Assembly (NCBI GenBank): GCA_902544135.1
Contig: CACCBF010000003.1
Coordinates: 1-64,000 of the forward strand
Source: an uncultured Pelagibacteraceae bacterium
GTDB lineage: Bacteria > Pseudomonadota > Alphaproteobacteria > Pelagibacterales > Pelagibacteraceae
Reading direction: 5' to 3'
DNA: 64,000 nucleotides
Position 1 is the stretch's first letter. The number at the start of each line of letters is the position of its first letter. This document shows, piece after piece, positions 41,756 through 52,957 of this stretch. The notes under the pieces were generated by a model. The model made no database searches and was not told the DNA's origin. It worked only from the letters and a program-made list of their open reading frames with translations. The translations under genes were made by a program, and so were the position numbers.

Positions 41756-43462
41756 CCATTTTTTTTCTTTTTTATTAAGATATTTTGATAAATTTAAATA
41801 TATATTTAAGTGATAATTAAAAAGATAATTTTTTTCTTTTTTTGTTAGTAGGTCAAAATTTATTAAATCTACATCAATGGGCGCTAAAGTTAAATTTACA
41901 AAAGATAAGTTTTGGTTATTTTTTTTGATATATAAAAGATTTTCTATTCTTATACCAAATTTTCCTTTTCTATAATATCCTGGTTCATTGCTTAAAACCA
42001 TTCCTTGTTGTAGCTTTAGGGTATTAAATCTTGAAATCGCTTGCGGACCTTCATGAACATTAGAGAAAAAACCAACACCATGTCCTGTTCCATGATCATA
42101 ATCGAGACCACTTTTTTTTAGGTAAGCTCTAGCTCTTTTATCAATCAATTTACCATTGTAATGAGTTTTTAAATTTGAAGTAACAACAGCGATGTGTCCT
42201 TTTAAAACTTTTGTAAAAATATTCTTTATATAATTATGGGGTTTAGAGAAACATATAGTTCTTGTCACATCGGTAGTACCATATTTATATTGACCACCAG
42301 AGTCACATAAAAATAAATCTTTTTTACTAATTTTTTTTGTATTTTTTTTTGTTGCTCTGTAATGGATTATAGCTCCATTTGCTCCTGAGCCTGCAATTGT
42401 ATTAAAACTTGGAAATAAATATTTTTTATTTTTTTTTCTATATTTTTCTAATTTATTTTGCGCATCAACTTCAGTAATTTTTTTTTTGTTTGATACTTTT
42501 ATCCAATGAAGAAATTTTGTTAAAGCTACACCATCATCAATATGTGTATTTATAATATTATTAATTTCATTTTTATTTTTGATTGATTTTAAAATATATA
42601 TTGGGTCATTTTTTTTAACAATTTTGTGTTTTGAATTTATAAAATTTCTATGAAATATCGAACATGTTTTACTATCAATTATAAATTTACCGGTCTTAAT
42701 TTTACTAAAAAAATCTTTTAATCTTTGAGGTTCTATTATTTGGTTATTTTTAATTTTTTTTTCTTTAATTAATTTATTTAGTTTTTGATTTTCACAAATA
42801 ATAAAGATTTTTCTGTTTTTAGTTAAAAGTAGACGACAATTTGGTATAGGACTATTAGGATTGTCGTGACCTCTAATATTTAATAGCCATGCAATATTTT
42901 CTGATGCACTAATAAATAGATAATCTACTTTTTCTTTTTTTAGAATATTAGAAACCCTAGTAATTTTTTTCAAATGACTCTCACCTACTACTGATTCTTT
43001 TAATGAATAAAAGGGCTTTATATAATTTGAAGATTTTTTATGAATTTTATCAATTAAATTATTTTTAATAATTTCAATTTTATTATATTTGAAAAAAAAT
43101 TTATTTATTTCATTTATAGTAAATATCTTAGGATCGATGCCAAGTGTAACATTTTTAAATATTTTACAATTTAAAAGTTCATTAAAATTTTTGATAATAA
43201 AATTATCACCTGCCTCTATTTTTGCTTGAATAGTGTATCTCCCATCTACAAATAGATAATTTTTATGTTTCAAAATTACAGCATAGCCTGCTGAACCACT
43301 AAAATTTGAAATTGTTTTTAGTCTATCATTAGCAGTGTATTCTGAAAAAAATTCGTCATTTTTGGGTATTACATATCCGTCAATTCCAAGATAATTAAAT
43401 TTTTTTTTTAAGCTATTTAGCCTTTTTTTAATCATTTTAATTTTTTTTGATATCTTATCCAC
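41729..43462 (-). CDS. pepP: Xaa-Pro aminopeptidase (M24)
   Basis: DGRYTIQA, CDSGGQYKYGTTDVTRT, DHGTGHGVGFFSNVHEGPQ, LSNEPGYY. Start may be the internal Met at 43432. Confidence 0.92.
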   Translation of the reverse strand: MDKISKKIKMIKKRLNSLKKKFNYLGIDGYVIPKNDEFFSEYTANDRLKTISNFSGSAGYAVILKHKNYLFVDGRYTIQAKIEAGDNFIIKNFNELLNCKIFKNVTLGIDPKIFTINEINKFFFKYNKIEIIKNNLIDKIHKKSSNYIKPFYSLKESVVGESHLKKITRVSNILKKEKVDYLFISASENIAWLLNIRGHDNPNSPIPNCRLLLTKNRKIFIICENQKLNKLIKEKKIKNNQIIEPQRLKDFFSKIKTGKFIIDSKTCSIFHRNFINSKHKIVKKNDPIYILKSIKNKNEINNIINTHIDDGVALTKFLHWIKVSNKKKITEVDAQNKLEKYRKKNKKYLFPSFNTIAGSGANGAIIHYRATKKNTKKISKKDLFLCDSGGQYKYGTTDVTRTICFSKPHNYIKNIFTKVLKGHIAVVTSNLKTHYNGKLIDKRARAYLKKSGLDYDHGTGHGVGFFSNVHEGPQAISRFNTLKLQQGMVLSNEPGYYRKGKFGIRIENLLYIKKNNQNLSFVNLTLAPIDVDLINFDLLTKKEKNYLFNYHLNIYLNLSKYLNKKEKKWLASFIKHF

Positions 43463-45471
43463 CCTGGACTTCTTATGTTATCAGTGTCATCAAAATCTAT
43501 ATCCTGATTAAAATCAAAATCTTCTATCTCATCTTTGTCTTGATTAAAAAAAGAATTTCTTTCTAGAAATTTTTCAGGAAGCTCATTAACAAATCTTGAT
43601 GCCATACTATCGATCCAGTCACCTTGATAAAATCTATTCATTGAAAATGATATAATCAATTTTTTTTTAGCTCTAGTTATACCAACATAAGCTAACCTTC
43701 TTTCTTCCTCTAAACCATTTTGACCCTTTTCCTCAATTGATTTTTGATGGGGAAAAAGACCCTCTTCCCATCCAGGTAAAAAAACAACATCAAATTCTAG
43801 ACCCTTAGCAGCATGCATTGTCATCATGTTTATTTTTTCACCATCCCAATTTTGATCAATCGAAGTAGCTAACGAAACATGCTCTAAAAAACTTTCTAAG
43901 TTATCAAATTCTTTCATAGCACTTAGGAGTTCTTTAATATTTTCAAGCCTATTCTCATTTTCTAAATCTTTTTTATTTTTGAGCATTGCAGAATAGCCTG
44001 ATTCGTCGAGAACTAACTGAAGTAGTTTTACATGATTAATGTTTTTTTGTCTTAACTCATTTCTCCATTTATCTATTAAATCTAAAAAAATGGTTAAGCC
44101 AATCTTCGCTTTGGGTTTAATTAAATTTTGATCTACCATTTTTTTTGAAGAGGTTTCTAAGCAAAGTGAATTATTTTTTGAAAAATTATGTATATCTTTA
44201 AGGGTAGTTTCCCCAATAGATCTTTTTGGATTATTAACTATTCTTTCAAAAGCAAGATCATCTTTTTCTTGATAAATTAAACGAAGATAAGCAACGCAGT
44301 CTTTTATTTCAGCTCTTTCATAAAATTTTATTCCTCCAAGTATTCTATAGGGTATTCCAATTTTTAAAAATCTTTCTTCAAATTCTCGAGTTTGAAAAAT
44401 TGCTCTAACGAGTATAGCAATATTATTAAGTGAATAATTTTTTTTTATCTTTTCTACTTCATCAGAAATTCCTATTGCCTCGTCTTTACCGCTTTTAAAA
44501 CAGTTTAAATTTACAAGATCACCCTCTTCCATGGTTGTTTCAAGAGTTTTGCCAACCCTTTTCTCATTATTTGAAATTAAATTTGATGCTACTGATAAAA
44601 TATTTTGTGTAGATCTATAGTTTTGCTCAAGTCTAATGACTTTTGTGTTCTTATAAATTTTGTCAAATTCTAAAAAGTTTTTTATCTCAGCTCCCCTCCA
44701 GCTGTAAATAGATTGATCATCATCACCAACACAACAAATATTTTGATCATTCCCTACTAATAGGTTAAGCCATTTACTTTGAACAAAATTTGTATCTTGG
44801 TACTCATCTACTAAAATATATTTAAAATTTTTTTTGTATAAATCTCTAATATCAACATTTTTTTCTAAAATTTTTAATGAATGTAAAATTAAATCTCCAA
44901 AGTCACATGAATTGAGATCTGTAAGTTTTTTTTGATAAATTTTATAGATTGGCAGAATTGTTTTTTCATAAATATCTTTTTTATTAAGAGTTACTTCATC
45001 TGGGTAACACCCTCTATTTTTCCACTTATCAATTATTGCTATAATGAATTTAGGGGATAATTTTTTTACATCTATATTTTCAGCTTTACAAATATTTTTG
45101 ATTAATCTTGCCTGATCATCTGTATCGATAATTGTAAAGTTTGAATTGAGACTAACTGCAGAAGCGTGTTTTCTTAATAATTTTGCACAGATTGAGTGGA
45201 AAGTACCTAGCCAGGATAATCCAACAGCTGTTGATCCTAAAATCTGACTAACTCTAGTTTCCATCTCTTTAGCTGCTTTATTTGTAAAAGTCACTGCTAG
45301 AATTTGATTTGGAAAAGCTTTTTTTTCTTTAATGATATTTGCAATTCTTGTTGTAAGAACCTTAGTTTTGCCTGATCCAGCACCAGCAACAATCAATAGA
45401 GGTCCATCAAGATGTGTTGCAGCTTCTTTTTGAGCTTTATTAAGGTTTTTTAAATAATCAGAGTTTACCAT
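43432..45471 (-). CDS. UvrD/PcrA/Rep-type superfamily 1 DNA helicase
   Basis: NKAQKEAATHLDGPLLIVAGAGSGKTKVLT, VDEYQDTN, VGDDDQSIYSWRGA, RLAYVGITRAKKKL. Confidence 0.95.
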   Translation of the reverse strand: MVNSDYLKNLNKAQKEAATHLDGPLLIVAGAGSGKTKVLTTRIANIIKEKKAFPNQILAVTFTNKAAKEMETRVSQILGSTAVGLSWLGTFHSICAKLLRKHASAVSLNSNFTIIDTDDQARLIKNICKAENIDVKKLSPKFIIAIIDKWKNRGCYPDEVTLNKKDIYEKTILPIYKIYQKKLTDLNSCDFGDLILHSLKILEKNVDIRDLYKKNFKYILVDEYQDTNFVQSKWLNLLVGNDQNICCVGDDDQSIYSWRGAEIKNFLEFDKIYKNTKVIRLEQNYRSTQNILSVASNLISNNEKRVGKTLETTMEEGDLVNLNCFKSGKDEAIGISDEVEKIKKNYSLNNIAILVRAIFQTREFEERFLKIGIPYRILGGIKFYERAEIKDCVAYLRLIYQEKDDLAFERIVNNPKRSIGETTLKDIHNFSKNNSLCLETSSKKMVDQNLIKPKAKIGLTIFLDLIDKWRNELRQKNINHVKLLQLVLDESGYSAMLKNKKDLENENRLENIKELLSAMKEFDNLESFLEHVSLATSIDQNWDGEKINMMTMHAAKGLEFDVVFLPGWEEGLFPHQKSIEEKGQNGLEEERRLAYVGITRAKKKLIISFSMNRFYQGDWIDSMASRFVNELPEKFLERNSFFNQDKDEIEDFDFNQDIDFDDTDNIRSPGWIRYQKKLK

Positions 45472-45504
45472 TTAATATAATTTATTATAAGTTGGTCAAA
45501 AATA

Positions 45505-46992
45505 ATGAATAAAATAAATTTAATTTCTAAAAAACTTAAGCAAAGATTTGTATCAATAAATAACACATTAGAAAGCTATTTTAGCAAATTAAATTTTTCT
45601 AAAACATATTCCAAAAAGAACAACATTCTTGCTAATAATAGAGTTTTTTTTACCTTGTCTGCAGTATTTATTTTGACACTGAGTTATTTTTTGTTACCAA
45701 CTTTGTATGATAAAGATATAGCCCAAGTTGAAATAAGGAATCAAATTTTAAAGAAATATAATTTTGATATAAAATTTAATAATAAAATTAGATATGGTTT
45801 ATTACCGAAACCTCATTTCACCAGTAAAAATTTATCAATTATAAAGAGTGAGAAAGTAATTGGAAAAGTTAAAAATTTTAAAGCATTTATCGATTTTGGT
45901 AATTTGTTTTCTATAGATGAATTAGAGATAAAAGATTTAGTTTTGAATAAAACAGATTTCAATTTAAATAAAAACGACTTATTTTTTTTTGAAAAATTTC
46001 TTAAAATGGAGCCTAATGAGAACAAAATAATTTTCAAAAAAAGTAACATATTTTTTGAAAATTCAGATGAAGAATTATTATTCTTAAATAAAATTGGTAA
46101 TAGTAAATTTTATTTTGACTCATATAACTTAGAAAATGTATTAATTTCAAAAAATGAAATTTTTAACATTCCATACACTATTAATCTTAAAAATAATAAA
46201 TTTCAGAGGAAGTTTTCTATAAAGTTCAATTCAAAAAAAATTGGATTAAATATTGAAAGTAATACAAACTACGAAAATTTAATAAGGAAAGGTAAATTAG
46301 ACCTATTATTTGTGAATAAAAATGAGTCCCTTTTTTATGAAATTGATAAAAAATCTCTAAACTTTTCTTCCATTGATAAAAAAAGATTAAATGGATATTT
46401 TGATTTTAAACCTTTTTACTTAAAAGCATCTTTTAATTATGATGGAATAAGTGCGAAAGATATTTTAAAAAATGACTCATTACTTATAGAATTATTTAAA
46501 TCTGAAATTCTTAATAATAAAAATTTAAATGTAAATATTGATTTAAACGTAAAGAACCTCACAAATATTGATTACTTGAATGATTTGAAATTAAAGCTCA
46601 ATTTAGATCAAGGTAACATAACTTTTTCAAAATCAAGAATAATGTGGAAGGATGATTTAGAAATTAACCTTAAAGAGGGCATACTTAATTATGATCAAAA
46701 TGAAATTTTCTTAATTGGAAAACTTATCATTAATGCAAATAATATTGATAATTTTTATAAAGCATTTCAAATAAAAAAAATTCACCGAAAAAAAATAAAT
46801 AAGCTAGAATTAGATTTTGTATATAATTTTAACAAAAATAAATTTAATTTTGATAATGTAAAAATTGACAATAAATCTAGCGATAAACTTAATGAATTTC
46901 TTGATAACTTTAATTCAACTGAGAAAAAGTTTTTTAATAAAATTTCTTTTAAAAATTTTGTAAACAACTTCTTTAGTAGCTATGTTGGATAG
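45505..46992 (+). CDS. AsmA-like membrane-anchored protein
   Basis: Single TM then repetitive beta-rich sequence with [11 protein letters not shown] and '[19 protein letters not shown]...[12 protein letters not shown]' AsmA-like pattern; 3' end overlaps convergent fumC. Confidence 0.55.
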   Translation: MNKINLISKKLKQRFVSINNTLESYFSKLNFSKTYSKKNNILANNRVFFTLSAVFILTLSYFLLPTLYDKDIAQVEIRNQILKKYNFDIKFNNKIRYGLLPKPHFTSKNLSIIKSEKVIGKVKNFKAFIDFGNLFSIDELEIKDLVLNKTDFNLNKNDLFFFEKFLKMEPNENKIIFKKSNIFFENSDEELLFLNKIGNSKFYFDSYNLENVLISKNEIFNIPYTINLKNNKFQRKFSIKFNSKKIGLNIESNTNYENLIRKGKLDLLFVNKNESLFYEIDKKSLNFSSIDKKRLNGYFDFKPFYLKASFNYDGISAKDILKNDSLLIELFKSEILNNKNLNVNIDLNVKNLTNIDYLNDLKLKLNLDQGNITFSKSRIMWKDDLEINLKEGILNYDQNEIFLIGKLIINANNIDNFYKAFQIKKIHRKKINKLELDFVYNFNKNKFNFDNVKIDNKSSDKLNEFLDNFNSTEKKFFNKISFKNFVNNFFSSYVG

Positions 46993-48368
46993 ATCATTTT
47001 TTTCGGATCAACAATTTTGTTGTACTCTTTTTCATCAATTAAACCAGATTTTAAAGCTTCAGATTTTAAAGTAGTTCCATTTTTAAGTGCAGATTTAGCA
47101 ATTTTAGCGGCTTTATCATATCCAATTTTTGGTGCGAGTGCAGTAACTAGCATAAGAGAATTTTCAAGATAGTTTTTTATTTTAACCTTATCAGCTTTTA
47201 TGCCTTTAATGCAGTACAAAGCAAAATTTTTTGAACTATCAGACAACAAATCAATCGATTGTAGAATGTTGTGGGCAATCAATGGTTTAAATACATTCAA
47301 TTCAAAGTGACCATGTGATCCGGCCATAGTAATACCATTGTGATTTCCGATTACTTTAACACAAACCATAGTTACTGCTTCTGACTGAGTAGGGTTTACC
47401 TTACCTGGCATTATTGACGAACCTGGTTCATTTGCTGGTAAGATTAATTCACCATATCCTGCCCTTGGTCCAGAGCCTAAAAATCTAATGTCATTAGCGA
47501 TTTTCATCAAACATACCGCTGTAGTGTTGAGTGTTCCTGAAAAATTTACTATTTCATCATGAGCAGCTAGTGCCGCAAACTTATTTTTTGTTGGTTTAAA
47601 AGGAATTTTTGTAATTTTTTTTATTTGATTGATTATCTTCTTATCAAAACCTTTTTTACTGTTAATACCTGTTCCAACAGCAGTTCCACCTTGCGCCAAA
47701 AAGTAAATTTCATTTAACGCATTTTTTATTCTTGATATGCAGTCTTGTAGTTGTGACTGATAGCCAGAAAATTCTTGTCCCAATGATAAAGGAGTTGCGT
47801 CTTGTAAGTGAGTTCTTCCTACTTTAATTATTTTCCTAAATTTAGAGGCTTTCTTTTTTAAATCTTTATTCAATAGTTCTAATGCTGGTAATAATTTTTT
47901 TCTAGTTTCAACAGCTATAGCGATATGCATTGCTGTTGGAAATACATCATTAGTTGACTGGGATTTATTAACATGATCATTAGGGTGAACAGGTTTTTTT
48001 GAACCTTTTTTTCCCCCTAAAATTTCAATAGCTCTATTTGCGATGACTTCATTTACATTCATGTTCGTTTGAGTACCAGAACCTGTTTGCCAAACTTTTA
48101 GAGGAAAATGATCATCTAATTTTCCTGCAATTACCTCATTTGATGCCTTTATAATTGCTTTTGAAATATTTGGTAAAATTTGCTTTTCTTTTGCATGAAC
48201 TATTGCAGCAGCTTTTTTTATAATAGCTATTGATTTTATTAGTGTGGGTCTCACTAAAAATTCACCAATATCAAAATATTTTTTTGATCTTTGAGTTGAT
48301 GCGCCCCAATATTTATCATTAGGAACATTAATAGATCCTATACTGTCAAATTCTTTTCTTAATTTCAT
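46980..48368 (-). CDS. fumC: Class II fumarate hydratase
   Basis: [53 protein letters not shown]. Confidence 0.97.
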   Translation of the reverse strand: MKLRKEFDSIGSINVPNDKYWGASTQRSKKYFDIGEFLVRPTLIKSIAIIKKAAAIVHAKEKQILPNISKAIIKASNEVIAGKLDDHFPLKVWQTGSGTQTNMNVNEVIANRAIEILGGKKGSKKPVHPNDHVNKSQSTNDVFPTAMHIAIAVETRKKLLPALELLNKDLKKKASKFRKIIKVGRTHLQDATPLSLGQEFSGYQSQLQDCISRIKNALNEIYFLAQGGTAVGTGINSKKGFDKKIINQIKKITKIPFKPTKNKFAALAAHDEIVNFSGTLNTTAVCLMKIANDIRFLGSGPRAGYGELILPANEPGSSIMPGKVNPTQSEAVTMVCVKVIGNHNGITMAGSHGHFELNVFKPLIAHNILQSIDLLSDSSKNFALYCIKGIKADKVKIKNYLENSLMLVTALAPKIGYDKAAKIAKSALKNGTTLKSEALKSGLIDEKEYNKIVDPKKMIYPT

Positions 48369-48434
48369 TGATTAATTAGTAATTAATAAATTATTATGAA
48401 TATACATTATTTTTAAAAAACTTACAGGAGCATT

Positions 48435-48806
48435 ATGTCAAATTTTAGTAAGGTTGGAGTATTCATGAAAACTTTTGGACAAGAAGTTAAAAATAAGCCC
48501 TCATTTAGCACAGATAAAATCAACAAATTAAGACTAGATCTAATAAAAGAAGAATTAAACGAACTCACAGAGGCAATGAATAATAAAGATTTATTAGAGG
48601 TTGCTGATGCTTTAACGGATATACTTTATGTCACTTATGGTGCAGGTCATGCATTTGGTATTGACTTAGATAAGTGTTTTGAAGAGGTTCAAAACTCAAA
48701 TATGAGCAAATTAGATGATAATGGAAAACCAATTTACAATGAGCATGGCAAAGTAATGAAAGGGCCAAATTATTTTAAGCCAGATCTGAAAAAATTTATC
48801 AATTAA
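48435..48806 (+). CDS. MazG/HisE-like nucleotide pyrophosphohydrolase family protein
   Basis: LRLDLIKEELNELTEAMNNKDLLEVADALTDILYVTYGAGHAFGID (EExxE...D alpha-NTP-PPase motif). Confidence 0.85.
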   Translation: MSNFSKVGVFMKTFGQEVKNKPSFSTDKINKLRLDLIKEELNELTEAMNNKDLLEVADALTDILYVTYGAGHAFGIDLDKCFEEVQNSNMSKLDDNGKPIYNEHGKVMKGPNYFKPDLKKFIN

Positions 48807-49636
48807 AATTCAAGTTTAAAATCTATTGCTGGAGCACTGTGCGTTATACTTCCAACTGAAACCCTGTTGACCCCAGTTTTTGCAACAGATTTAATTGTTT
48901 TAAGACTAATGTTTCCTGAAGCCTCAGTTTCATAATTTTTTTTTGCAAGTTTCACCCCAAGTTTTAAGTTTTTATAATTCATATTGTCAAATAAAACCCT
49001 ATCAAATTTCAAACCATTAATTTGTTTAAGTTGACTCAGATTATCCACTTCAACAGTAATTTTCCTTCCTTTTTTATTTTTAATAGCCGAAGAAACCAAT
49101 TTTTTTATATTTGAACTTGCAACATGATTATCTTTAATAAGAAACTCATCACTAAGATTAAATCTATGATTGACTCCACCACCTAACTTGACAGCATATT
49201 TTTGAACGACTCTTAAATTTGGAATAGTTTTTCTTGTGCAACATATTTTACATTTCTTTCCAGCCAGCTTTACAAACTTATTTGTTTTTGTCGCAATACC
49301 TGAAATGTGAGATAAAAAATTTAAAGCTACTCTTTCTGCAATCAATATGTTTTGAACATTACCTTGAATTATTGCAACGAGTGATTTTTTTTTTACAAAA
49401 GATCCATCTTTTTTCTTTACAATAAATTTTATTTTTTTATCGATAAGAGAAAATGTACTTTTTGCGAATAATAATCCACCAATTATTGCATCTTCATTAG
49501 CTATTAATTTTGCTCTGATGGTTTTGTTATTTTTTACAAGACTTGAGGTAATATCTCCCGAGGGATACAGATCTTCATTTAGTGCAAGCTTGACAGTATT
49601 TTTAATAAAATTTTCACTTAGTTTTATTTGAGACAC
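48803..49636 (-). CDS. nadC: Nicotinate-nucleotide pyrophosphorylase (carboxylating)
   Basis: DITSSLV, AERVALNFLSHISGIAT, CTRKTIPNLRVVQKYAVKLGGGVNHRFNLSD. Confidence 0.96.
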   Translation of the reverse strand: MSQIKLSENFIKNTVKLALNEDLYPSGDITSSLVKNNKTIRAKLIANEDAIIGGLLFAKSTFSLIDKKIKFIVKKKDGSFVKKKSLVAIIQGNVQNILIAERVALNFLSHISGIATKTNKFVKLAGKKCKICCTRKTIPNLRVVQKYAVKLGGGVNHRFNLSDEFLIKDNHVASSNIKKLVSSAIKNKKGRKITVEVDNLSQLKQINGLKFDRVLFDNMNYKNLKLGVKLAKKNYETEASGNISLKTIKSVAKTGVNRVSVGSITHSAPAIDFKLEF

Positions 49637-49642
49637 AAAAAG

Positions 49643-50632
49643 TTATCTACCGATAGCAACCATTTTTTCTACAGACAATCTAGCCTTATCAATTGTTTCT
49701 TGATCCATAATAATTTCACCAGTTTCATTTTCTAAACAGTCAAGTATCTTTGGTAGAGTTATTTTTTTCATATGGGGACACATATTGCATGGTCTTATAA
49801 ACTCTACATTTGGATTCTCGATTTGAATATTATCACTCATAGAACACTCAGTAACCATCATTACTTTCTTAGGTTGGTTATCTTTCACATAATTAATCAT
49901 TCCAGATGTAGATCCTGCAAAGTCACTTGCTTTAATCACTTCAGGAGGACATTCTGGATGTGCAATAATTTTTATCCCTGGGTTATTTTTCCGAATATTA
50001 ATAATTTCCTTTTCATTAAATTGGTCATGCACAATACAAATTCCTTTCCAAGAAATTATTTCAACATCTGTTTGTGAGGCGACATATTTTGCCAAATAAT
50101 CATCAGGAAGAAAAATTACTTTTTTAACTCCTAATGATTTCACAATTTTCACTGCATTGGCTGATGTACAACACACATCTGTTTCAGCTTTAACATCCGC
50201 AGATGTGTTTACATAAGAAACTACTGGCACACCTGGATATTTTTCTTTGAGTAATCTTACATCTTTACCAGTAATTGAGGAAGATAATGAGCATCCTGCT
50301 TTCATGTCTGGTAATAAAACTTTTTTATTTGGACTCATTAGCTTTGCAGTTTCAGCCATAAAGTGAACACCTGCCATTATAATTATATCTGCAGAGGTTT
50401 TTGATGCTTCTACAGCTAATGCAAGAGAGTCAGCTGAAAAATCTGCTATCCCGTGATAAATTTCTGGAGTTTGGTAATTATGAGCAAGAATAACTGCATT
50501 TTTTTCTTTTTTAAGTTTATTAATTTTATGAATATAAGGCGCGTGCACTGACCATTCAATTTCAGGCATTACCTTTGATATTTTTTTGTAAATAGGGTCA
50601 GTTGCTAGCTTTACTTCTTGGTTAAATTCCAT
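49643..50632 (-). CDS. nadA: Quinolinate synthase
   Basis: AVILAHNYQTPEIYHGIADFSADSLALA, MAETAKLMSPNKKVLLPD, HPECPPEV, CNMCPHMKKITL. Confidence 0.96.
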   Translation of the reverse strand: MEFNQEVKLATDPIYKKISKVMPEIEWSVHAPYIHKINKLKKEKNAVILAHNYQTPEIYHGIADFSADSLALAVEASKTSADIIIMAGVHFMAETAKLMSPNKKVLLPDMKAGCSLSSSITGKDVRLLKEKYPGVPVVSYVNTSADVKAETDVCCTSANAVKIVKSLGVKKVIFLPDDYLAKYVASQTDVEIISWKGICIVHDQFNEKEIINIRKNNPGIKIIAHPECPPEVIKASDFAGSTSGMINYVKDNQPKKVMMVTECSMSDNIQIENPNVEFIRPCNMCPHMKKITLPKILDCLENETGEIIMDQETIDKARLSVEKMVAIGR

Positions 50633-50689
50633 AATAAAAATTTATCAATTTGAAACCTACTTGTCATTGATTTAATGTGGGTCATATTT

Positions 50690-50775
50690 GCGGCCATGCT
50701 GAAATTGGTAGACAGGCACGGTTGAGGGCCGTGTGGACCTAGTCCATGAGAGTTCGAGTCTCTCTGGCCGCACCA
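50690..50775 (+). tRNA. tRNA-Leu (GAG)
   Basis: 86-nt type II tRNA: GCGGCCA...TGGCCGC-ACCA, anticodon loop TTGAGGG, variable arm, T-arm GAGTTCGAGTCTC. Confidence 0.95.
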
Positions 50776-50848
50776 AATGTAACTTTTTCAACATCAAACA
50801 TCTATTTTCCTAGATGCATAAATTATTTTTTTGGTTTAAAAATATCTC

Positions 50849-52957
50849 GTGAAATTGTCAAAATTCATAAGTTTATTATTTATCTTTTTCCTTACGAGCT
50901 TTAAAGCTTTTGGAGCTGTAAGTGGATTTGTTGACAGTAAACAGGTCAACCAAAATATTCCAATGGCAATAGCCTTCAATCCAAGTGGAACTAAAATGTT
51001 TGTTGTTGGAATGAGTCAAAATAAAATTTTTGAGTTTGATTTGACCACTGGTTTCGATGTTTCAACAGCTACAAAAAATTCGAATGAGTGTTCATTTATA
51101 GGTTTAGGAGACGATGTTGTGGATATAAATTTTAATTCAGATGGAACTAAATTATTTCTTGTAGACCAACACCAAGGTGGTAATGATGAAACGATAGAAG
51201 AGTTTGAATTGAGTACTGCATATAATGTTTCATCTTGCACGCATGTGGAAGAACATTTTAAGGGTGATTTTGTCGGATTAGTTGGTATCGAATTTAATAC
51301 TGATGGAACAAAACTTTTTATTTATAATACGGCAGGTACTGACTCGATTAAACAATATTCACTAAATAGTCCTTATAATCTTTCAAATCTGACGCTTCAA
51401 AAACAATCAACAGGAACAAGTGACAAAACCTTTAGCACTATTGAGTCTCAACCAATGGGATTTACTTTTAGCTCTGATGGCTCTAAAATGTTTATTACTG
51501 GAACTGCGAAAGATAAAGTTCAAGAATTTAATTTAAGTATTCCTTTTGATTTATCGAGTGTCTCAAAGACGAGTGCTTACGATATTTCGGGTCAAATAGT
51601 TGCTGTTGGTGGAATATCATTTAGCAATGATGGTCTTAAAATGTTTGTTTTAGATTCAAATCTTAATGCTGCTAATAAAGATGTTAATGAATACGACCTT
51701 ACTTGTGGATTTGGAGTCATTAAATGTATTGATCCAACAGCAAATAAAGATGATGTTGCATCGGCAGAATCCCAATCAGAGGCAGCAAAAAAATTAATTC
51801 AACATACAACCTATCCAGTATTAAATCGTATGGAATGGTTAAGACGAAATAGTAATAGGATAAATCTGACAAATCAAAATATTAAGTTCCAATTTAATAA
51901 TGAAATTTTAAATTCTCTCACAGAGGAATTAATTCCTATTTATTTTTCTAATAATAATTCCTCCGATTTAAATCAAAATTCTAGCTGGTCTTTTTGGAGC
52001 GAAGGTACAATTAGTATTGGTAAAATTGGAGATACTTCTAATTCTTCCTCAAAAGATATTAATACTTCAGCAATCACTTTTGGAGCCGACAAAAGAAGTG
52101 AAGATAATATTATGAGAGGTATAGCATTAAGATTTGGTAGTGACGATGTTGATGTGGGAGATCTTGGAAGTGCGCTTGATATGAGTTCATTTAGTTTGAC
52201 TTTTTATGAAAGTAAACCAAAAGGAGGAGAGAGATTTACAGATCACTTATTAGGTTTGAGTTTTATAAATTCTGACTTATTAAATAATAGCGGTTCAACA
52301 TCAACTGACGGTGAAAGATATGGTGAGCAGTTATACGGATCCTTAAGTTTAAGAGATACTTTTTCAAAAAATAAATTGAATTTTACACCAAAAATAAAAA
52401 TAAATTATGGGATAACACATTTTGGAGAATATACAGAAACAGGAGCAGCTGGATTGAATTTAAAATTTGAAGATCAATATATTGGAAATTTTACTTCCTC
52501 AATAGGTGCAAGTTTGGACAATACTTATGAATTAAAAGTTGGAAGTCTGATACCATATTTTGATTTTGAATATTATGCTGATATGAGTCCGTCATCTCAG
52601 CAAAAATTTTCATACGAGTCAGATGGTAGTGCTTATACTTTTAAAAATATAAATAATGCTACACATAATATAATTGGCGGGATTGGATTTGACTTAATTT
52701 CTAACAATGGTTTAACTTTAATGACAAAATATACTAGGGATCAGGCTAAAGACAGTAAAAATGATAATTTTGTAATAGCCCTTGATTATAAAAATTCACA
52801 AAAATCATTTTACTCAATGTCATTTCAAGACTCTTTAGCAAAACTATCTCACAACAAAGAATTAGATAATTTTCAAATTAATTTGGATAGTCATTATGAA
52901 CTCTTCAATAAAGATCCTGAATATGGATTATTTATCAAACTATTAAGTGTAAATTAA
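50849..52957 (+). CDS. Propeller-like repeat domain plus C-terminal autotransporter-like surface protein (paralog 4)
   Basis: Signal peptide; FNPSGTKMFVVGMSQNKIFEFDLTTGFDVSTAT repeats; WSFWSEGTISIGKIGDTSNSSSKDINTSAITFGADKR barrel-like region shared with paralogs at 2273-9236. Confidence 0.72.
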   Translation: MKLSKFISLLFIFFLTSFKAFGAVSGFVDSKQVNQNIPMAIAFNPSGTKMFVVGMSQNKIFEFDLTTGFDVSTATKNSNECSFIGLGDDVVDINFNSDGTKLFLVDQHQGGNDETIEEFELSTAYNVSSCTHVEEHFKGDFVGLVGIEFNTDGTKLFIYNTAGTDSIKQYSLNSPYNLSNLTLQKQSTGTSDKTFSTIESQPMGFTFSSDGSKMFITGTAKDKVQEFNLSIPFDLSSVSKTSAYDISGQIVAVGGISFSNDGLKMFVLDSNLNAANKDVNEYDLTCGFGVIKCIDPTANKDDVASAESQSEAAKKLIQHTTYPVLNRMEWLRRNSNRINLTNQNIKFQFNNEILNSLTEELIPIYFSNNNSSDLNQNSSWSFWSEGTISIGKIGDTSNSSSKDINTSAITFGADKRSEDNIMRGIALRFGSDDVDVGDLGSALDMSSFSLTFYESKPKGGERFTDHLLGLSFINSDLLNNSGSTSTDGERYGEQLYGSLSLRDTFSKNKLNFTPKIKINYGITHFGEYTETGAAGLNLKFEDQYIGNFTSSIGASLDNTYELKVGSLIPYFDFEYYADMSPSSQQKFSYESDGSAYTFKNINNATHNIIGGIGFDLISNNGLTLMTKYTRDQAKDSKNDNFVIALDYKNSQKSFYSMSFQDSLAKLSHNKELDNFQINLDSHYELFNKDPEYGLFIKLLSVN

